From positions 1 through 16,944 of the forward strand of contig CAYFLU010000070.1 of NCBI GenBank assembly GCA_964343975.1: a DNA stretch of 16,944 nucleotides, in the 5' to 3' direction. Made by a program: the position numbers and the translations under genes. Below the pieces are notes generated by a model. The model ran no database searches, was not told the DNA's origin, and worked only from the letters and a program-made list of their open reading frames with translations. Positions within the stretch are counted from its first letter, which is position 1, and each line of letters opens with the position of its first letter. This DNA is from SCUN01 sp964343975. GTDB taxonomy: Bacteria > Acidobacteriota > Vicinamibacteria > Vicinamibacterales > SCN-69-37. Below are positions 13,818 to 16,944 of this stretch, piece after piece.

Positions 13818-15617
13818 TCAGACGTCCAAACCGATCGCGCGCATGAGGGCGAGGGCGTTGCTGTGCGTGACGATGCCCGGGCGCATGCGGTAGTCGAAGA
13901 CCATGCGCCCGTCTTCGACGCGGTCTTCGAAGTGGACATTCGCCGCGTCAGTGCCGAGCGACGGCACCACATCCGCCAGCGCCAGGTCATGCGTCGTGAC
14001 AAGGCCGAGCGCGCCGCGGGCCACGAGCGTGCGGATCACCGCCTCCGCGCCGATCCGGCGATCGTGCGAGTTCGTGCCCGCGAGCACCTCGTCGAGCAGG
14101 AACAGCACGGGCGCGGGCCCGTCGGTGAGCTCGACGATCGCGCGCAGGCGCAGGATCTCCGCATAGAACCGCGAATGGCCCGCCTGCAGTGAATCGTCCA
14201 CGCGCAGCGAGGTGCCGAGCACGAGCGGTGTCACCGTCATCGCCGCGGCACGGACCGGTGCACCCGCCAGCGCCAGCACCACGTTCACGCCGATCGCGCG
14301 CAGGAGCGTGCTCTTGCCCGACATGTTCGAGCCACTGACGATGAAGAGGCGCGGCGCCCCGGCGCCGAGCGCCACGTCATTGGCCACCGCCGTGCCTTCG
14401 TGAATGAGCGGATGCGCGAGCGCGGTCGCCGTCACCCGCGGTGCGCCGTCGTCGACGATCGTCGGCACGGCAGCGGACGGGTGTTCGCACGCGAAGGTGG
14501 CGAAGGCGGCGAGCGCCTCGATGTCGCCGACCGCGTCGAGCCACGCCGGAATCGCGCGGGCGTGCTCGGCGTGCCAGCGGTCGATGGCGAGCGAGCAGAG
14601 ATACGGCAGCATCACGAGCCAGGCAAACGGCGCAAGGATCTGATTGCGCGTCGAGTCGAGCGCGGTGATCCAGCGGAGGAGGCGCGCGATCTGTTGTGAG
14701 GCCGGCACCCCGCCGGTGCGGAGCGCGGCCGACACACCCCGCAGGCGTTCGGTCGTGAAGGACTTCGCTTCGATCACGGCCAGCACCGCCGCCAGCAGCT
14801 CCAGGTCGCGCGCCGCCGTCTCCACATCCGCCACGGCACGGCCGATCCGCCGCCAGAAGGCGACGACGATGGCGAATTGCACGAAGAGAGAAAGGAAGAA
14901 GAGGCCGGCGGGGATACGCCCGAGGAGCATCGCGACGAGGAGGGCGGCTGAGAGGCCGCCGACCGCGCCGAAGAGCCAGGCGGCGCCGAGCGACAGCGCG
15001 GAGCCCGGCGCGGCGGCCCAGGTGGCCAGGGTGCCCGTGCGGCTGGTGCGTGCCCCGGCGGCCGAGACCGCCAGCGACTCGCGGAAGTCGAGCTCAGAGC
15101 GGAGCTCGGTCACGGCGGCTTGCCGGGCCCGGATCTCGGCCGGGGGCGCGGGCGCCATCAGCCAGCGCGCCAGCGTCTCTTCACCGGCCTCGGTGCGGGC
15201 GGTGTGGAGGAGTTGAAAGAGCGAGCCCGGCCCGAAGAGGTCGAGGTCGGCGGCGGTGGCGTGTCCCTGTCCGAACCGCCGGCCGTCCGGGCCGGTGCCG
15301 GCCCACGTGCCGGCGATCCGCGCGAGCCCCCGGTCGTACCAGGCCTGTGCATTGCGCGCACGCTGACCGCGCTCGATCACGCGCGAATGCCAGATCACCA
15401 ATGCCAGGAACAGGATGCCGGGAACGGCAAGCCAACCAGCGCCCAGGGTGCCGCGCATCACGGTGAGGCCGACTGCGATGGCGAGGCCGGCGGTCAGCAG
15501 CCGGAGATTCGACAGGCGGTCGCTCGCGCGGGCGGTCGCCGAGATCTCGGCGTCCCAGTGCGCGCGGCGCCGGCGGTATTCCTGCTCGGGTCCGGCGGTC
15601 ACGGGCGGCGCCTGCAC
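13818..15617 (-). CDS. Membrane-anchored MutS-like ATPase
   Basis: The 599-residue protein has the MutS family ATPase domain at its C-terminal end: Walker A SGSNMSGKST (428-437), a DDSLQAGHSRFYAE signature (474-487), Walker B VLFLLDE (504-510) with AGTNSHDR, and H543 in TTHD. A helical MutS core/lever-like region precedes it (about 120-330). The mismatch-recognition domain I of true MutS, with its Phe-x-Glu motif, is absent. Hydrophobic segments at about 40-77 and 207-256 predict two membrane hairpins, so it sits in the inner membrane. This type is known in Bacteroidetes and Acidobacteria and its role is unclear; it is not canonical mismatch repair. The start is GTG with TAACGT ending 6 nt upstream. 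It is divergent from citrate synthase. Confidence 0.9.
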   Translation of the reverse strand: MQAPPVTAGPEQEYRRRRAHWDAEISATARASDRLSNLRLLTAGLAIAVGLTVMRGTLGAGWLAVPGILFLALVIWHSRVIERGQRARNAQAWYDRGLARIAGTWAGTGPDGRRFGQGHATAADLDLFGPGSLFQLLHTARTEAGEETLARWLMAPAPPAEIRARQAAVTELRSELDFRESLAVSAAGARTSRTGTLATWAAAPGSALSLGAAWLFGAVGGLSAALLVAMLLGRIPAGLFFLSLFVQFAIVVAFWRRIGRAVADVETAARDLELLAAVLAVIEAKSFTTERLRGVSAALRTGGVPASQQIARLLRWITALDSTRNQILAPFAWLVMLPYLCSLAIDRWHAEHARAIPAWLDAVGDIEALAAFATFACEHPSAAVPTIVDDGAPRVTATALAHPLIHEGTAVANDVALGAGAPRLFIVSGSNMSGKSTLLRAIGVNVVLALAGAPVRAAAMTVTPLVLGTSLRVDDSLQAGHSRFYAEILRLRAIVELTDGPAPVLFLLDEVLAGTNSHDRRIGAEAVIRTLVARGALGLVTTHDLALADVVPSLGTDAANVHFEDRVEDGRMVFDYRMRPGIVTHSNALALMRAIGLDV

Positions 15618-15623
15618 GCTGAA

Positions 15624-15629
15624 ACGTTA
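15624..15629 (-). promoter_or_regulatory. TAACGT -10-like box 6 nt before the MutS-like GTG start
   Basis: Minus strand reads TAACGT-ttcagc-GTG. As for several other genes here, the spacing predicts a leaderless transcript, and no Shine-Dalgarno is seen. The box lies in a short tandem repeat of GTTACG (15626-15637, plus strand). Confidence 0.4.
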
Positions 15630-15685
15630 CGGTTACGGCGGGTTTCCTGCATCGGAGTTCGTGAAAGCTGGATAAGAATATAGCT

Positions 15686-16944
15686 ATGTCTTCTCCTGCC
15701 TCGCCCTCGAATACGGCCACTCTCGACTACAACGGAAAGCAGCTGAACCTTCCGGTGATCACGGGCTCGGAAGGGGAAGTAGGTATCGACATCTCAGCCC
15801 TGCGCGCCAAGACCGGCGCCATCACCGTCGACCCCGGGTTCGGGAACACCGGCGCCTGCAAGAGCGCGGTGACGTTCATCGACGGTGAGCGCGGCATCCT
15901 GCAGTATCGCGGCTATCCCATCGACGAACTGGCCGAGAAGAGCTCGTTCCTCGAGGTGGCGTGGCTGCTGATCAACGGCGAACTACCGACGGCCAAGCAG
16001 CTGGAGGAGTTCAAGGAACTCATCACCGTCCACACGATGGTGCATCAGGATTTCAACCGGTTCTTCGAGGGCTTCCCGAAGGATGCGCACCCGATGCCGG
16101 TGTGCGCGGCGGCGGTCGGCGCGCTGGCGACCTTCTATCAGCAGCCCGAGACCGAGCAGAACGTGCGCGAGGCGGTGGTTCGGCTGATCGCGAAGATGCC
16201 GACGATCGCGAGCTACAGCTACAAGCACTCGATCGGCCAGCCGTTCATGTATCCGCAGAACAAGCTCGACTACTCGTCGAACTTCCTGCACATGATGTTC
16301 GCCACGCCGTGTGAAGACTACGTGGTGAACCCGGTGCTCGCGAAGGCCGTGGACCTCCTGCTCATCCTCCACGCCGACCACGAGCAGAACTGCTCCACGA
16401 GCACGGTCCGCGTTGTCGGCAGCTCGCGCGCGAACCTGTTCGCGTCGATCTCGGCCGGCATCAGCGCGCTGTGGGGCCCGCTCCACGGCGGCGCGAACCA
16501 GCAGGTCATCGAGATGCTGGACCACATCGAGGCCGAGGGCGGCGACGTCCAGAAGTTCGTGAACAAGGCGAAGGACAAGAAGGACAACAGCCGCCTGATG
16601 GGCTTCGGCCACCGCGTGTACAAGAACTTCGACCCGCGCGCAGTCATCCTGAAGAAGTCGTGCACGGACGTGCTCAACACGCTCGGCATCAAGAGCCGGC
16701 AGCTCGAGATCGCGATGCAGCTCGAAGACATCGCGCTCAAGGACGATTACTTCGTCAGCCACAAGCTCTACCCGAACGTCGACTTCTACTCGGGCATCAT
16801 TTATCGCGCCCTGGGGATCCCGGTGAACATGTTCACCGTGATGTTCACGCTCGGCCGGATGCCGGGCTGGATCGCCCAGTGGCTGGAAATGCGCAAGGAT
16901 CCCGACACGCGCATCGTGCGGCCGCGCCAGATCTACACCGGCGC
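15686..16944 (+). CDS. gltA: Citrate synthase (3' end cut by the window)
   Basis: The open frame begins at ATG (MSSPASPSNTATLDYNGKQL) and continues to the right edge at about residue 420. Type II citrate synthases are about 425-435 residues, so only the last few are missing. The enzyme condenses oxaloacetate and acetyl-CoA into citrate, the first step of the TCA cycle, in the cytoplasm. The catalytic triad is visible: H267 in GPLHGGAN, H309 in GFGHRVYK and D366 in NVDFYSG. The N-terminal beta domain (residues about 12-50) and DPGFGNTGACKSAVTFIDG with LQYRGYPID are typical of the hexameric, gram-negative form. Codon choice is strongly biased to C/G third positions, which suits high expression. 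The gene is divergent from the MutS-like gene, with 68 nt between starts; no clear Shine-Dalgarno is present and the AT-rich GATAAGAATATAG precedes the ATG. Confidence 0.97.
   Translation, partial: MSSPASPSNTATLDYNGKQLNLPVITGSEGEVGIDISALRAKTGAITVDPGFGNTGACKSAVTFIDGERGILQYRGYPIDELAEKSSFLEVAWLLINGELPTAKQLEEFKELITVHTMVHQDFNRFFEGFPKDAHPMPVCAAAVGALATFYQQPETEQNVREAVVRLIAKMPTIASYSYKHSIGQPFMYPQNKLDYSSNFLHMMFATPCEDYVVNPVLAKAVDLLLILHADHEQNCSTSTVRVVGSSRANLFASISAGISALWGPLHGGANQQVIEMLDHIEAEGGDVQKFVNKAKDKKDNSRLMGFGHRVYKNFDPRAVILKKSCTDVLNTLGIKSRQLEIAMQLEDIALKDDYFVSHKLYPNVDFYSGIIYRALGIPVNMFTVMFTLGRMPGWIAQWLEMRKDPDTRIVRPRQIYTG

Noticed and set aside
15618..15685. Riboswitch or structured leader before citrate synthase
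   Set aside because: Only 68 nt separate the two divergent starts and no extended hairpin is visible; too short for a known riboswitch.
15983..16762. 259-residue minus-strand ORF inside citrate synthase
   Set aside because: Val/Arg/His-rich antisense shadow of a gene with a complete catalytic triad.
2..16944. CRISPR array, tRNA, rRNA, insertion sequence, prophage or defence cassette
   Set aside because: I looked for evenly spaced direct repeats, cloverleaf-like stretches, transposase or integrase motifs and nuclease/effector pairs and saw none. The genes are ordinary metabolic, envelope and signalling families.

Overview
The window looks like a draft or metagenome-assembled chromosome segment from a high-GC soil bacterium, most likely Acidobacteriota close to Vicinamibacteria/Vicinamibacterales. 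The lineage is inferred from gene content and style, not from a marker gene: a serine/threonine kinase fused to TPR repeats, an exported-type ankyrin protein with Gly/Ala-rich linkers, a secreted M28 peptidase, a TIGR03067-like lipocalin-type protein, a membrane-anchored MutS-like ATPase, and Gly-Arg-Gly-Gly stretches just after signal peptides. One 100-N scaffold gap and one frameshift point to draft-quality sequence.

Layout from left to right: a 5'-truncated ankyrin-repeat protein (+); a two-domain c-type cytochrome (-); a PLP-dependent threonine aldolase (+); an HSL-type esterase (-); a 750-residue kinase/FlgO-like/TPR protein (+); a long perfect inverted repeat; a small secreted protein crossing the N gap (-), overlapping by 4 nt an M28 metallopeptidase (-); an M19 renal-dipeptidase family protein (-); divergent from it, a frameshifted POT-family peptide transporter (+) followed 1 nt later by an S12/beta-lactamase-fold serine hydrolase (+); a TIGR03067-like small exported protein (-); a strong intrinsic terminator; a membrane MutS-like ATPase (-); and divergent from that, citrate synthase, cut by the right edge (+). 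Convergent pairs are separated by only 7-100 nt and divergent pairs by 47-127 nt. No intergenic stretch exceeds 300 nt; the longest is 173 nt (9040-9212). I see no tRNA, rRNA, CRISPR, transposase or phage gene.

Functionally the middle of the window leans toward peptide and amino-acid scavenging: a secreted aminopeptidase-type M28 enzyme, an M19 dipeptidase divergent from a di/tripeptide:H+ symporter, an S12-type serine hydrolase that could act on D-amino-acid peptides or esters, and a threonine aldolase. That link is an inference from proximity; the genes sit on both strands and only two pairs look like operons (M28 with the small protein; transporter with serine hydrolase).

The most notable things are not a new multigene system but sequence-level patterns. 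First, five genes carry a TAnnnT -10-like hexamer exactly 6-8 nt upstream of the start codon and no Shine-Dalgarno, the signature of leaderless transcription. Second, the N gap is flanked by the same hexamer, and overlapping the two copies restores one uninterrupted 103-residue protein. Third, a 26-bp perfect inverted repeat fills the space between two convergent genes. Fourth, a 12-bp palindrome lies between the divergent dipeptidase and peptide-transporter promoters.
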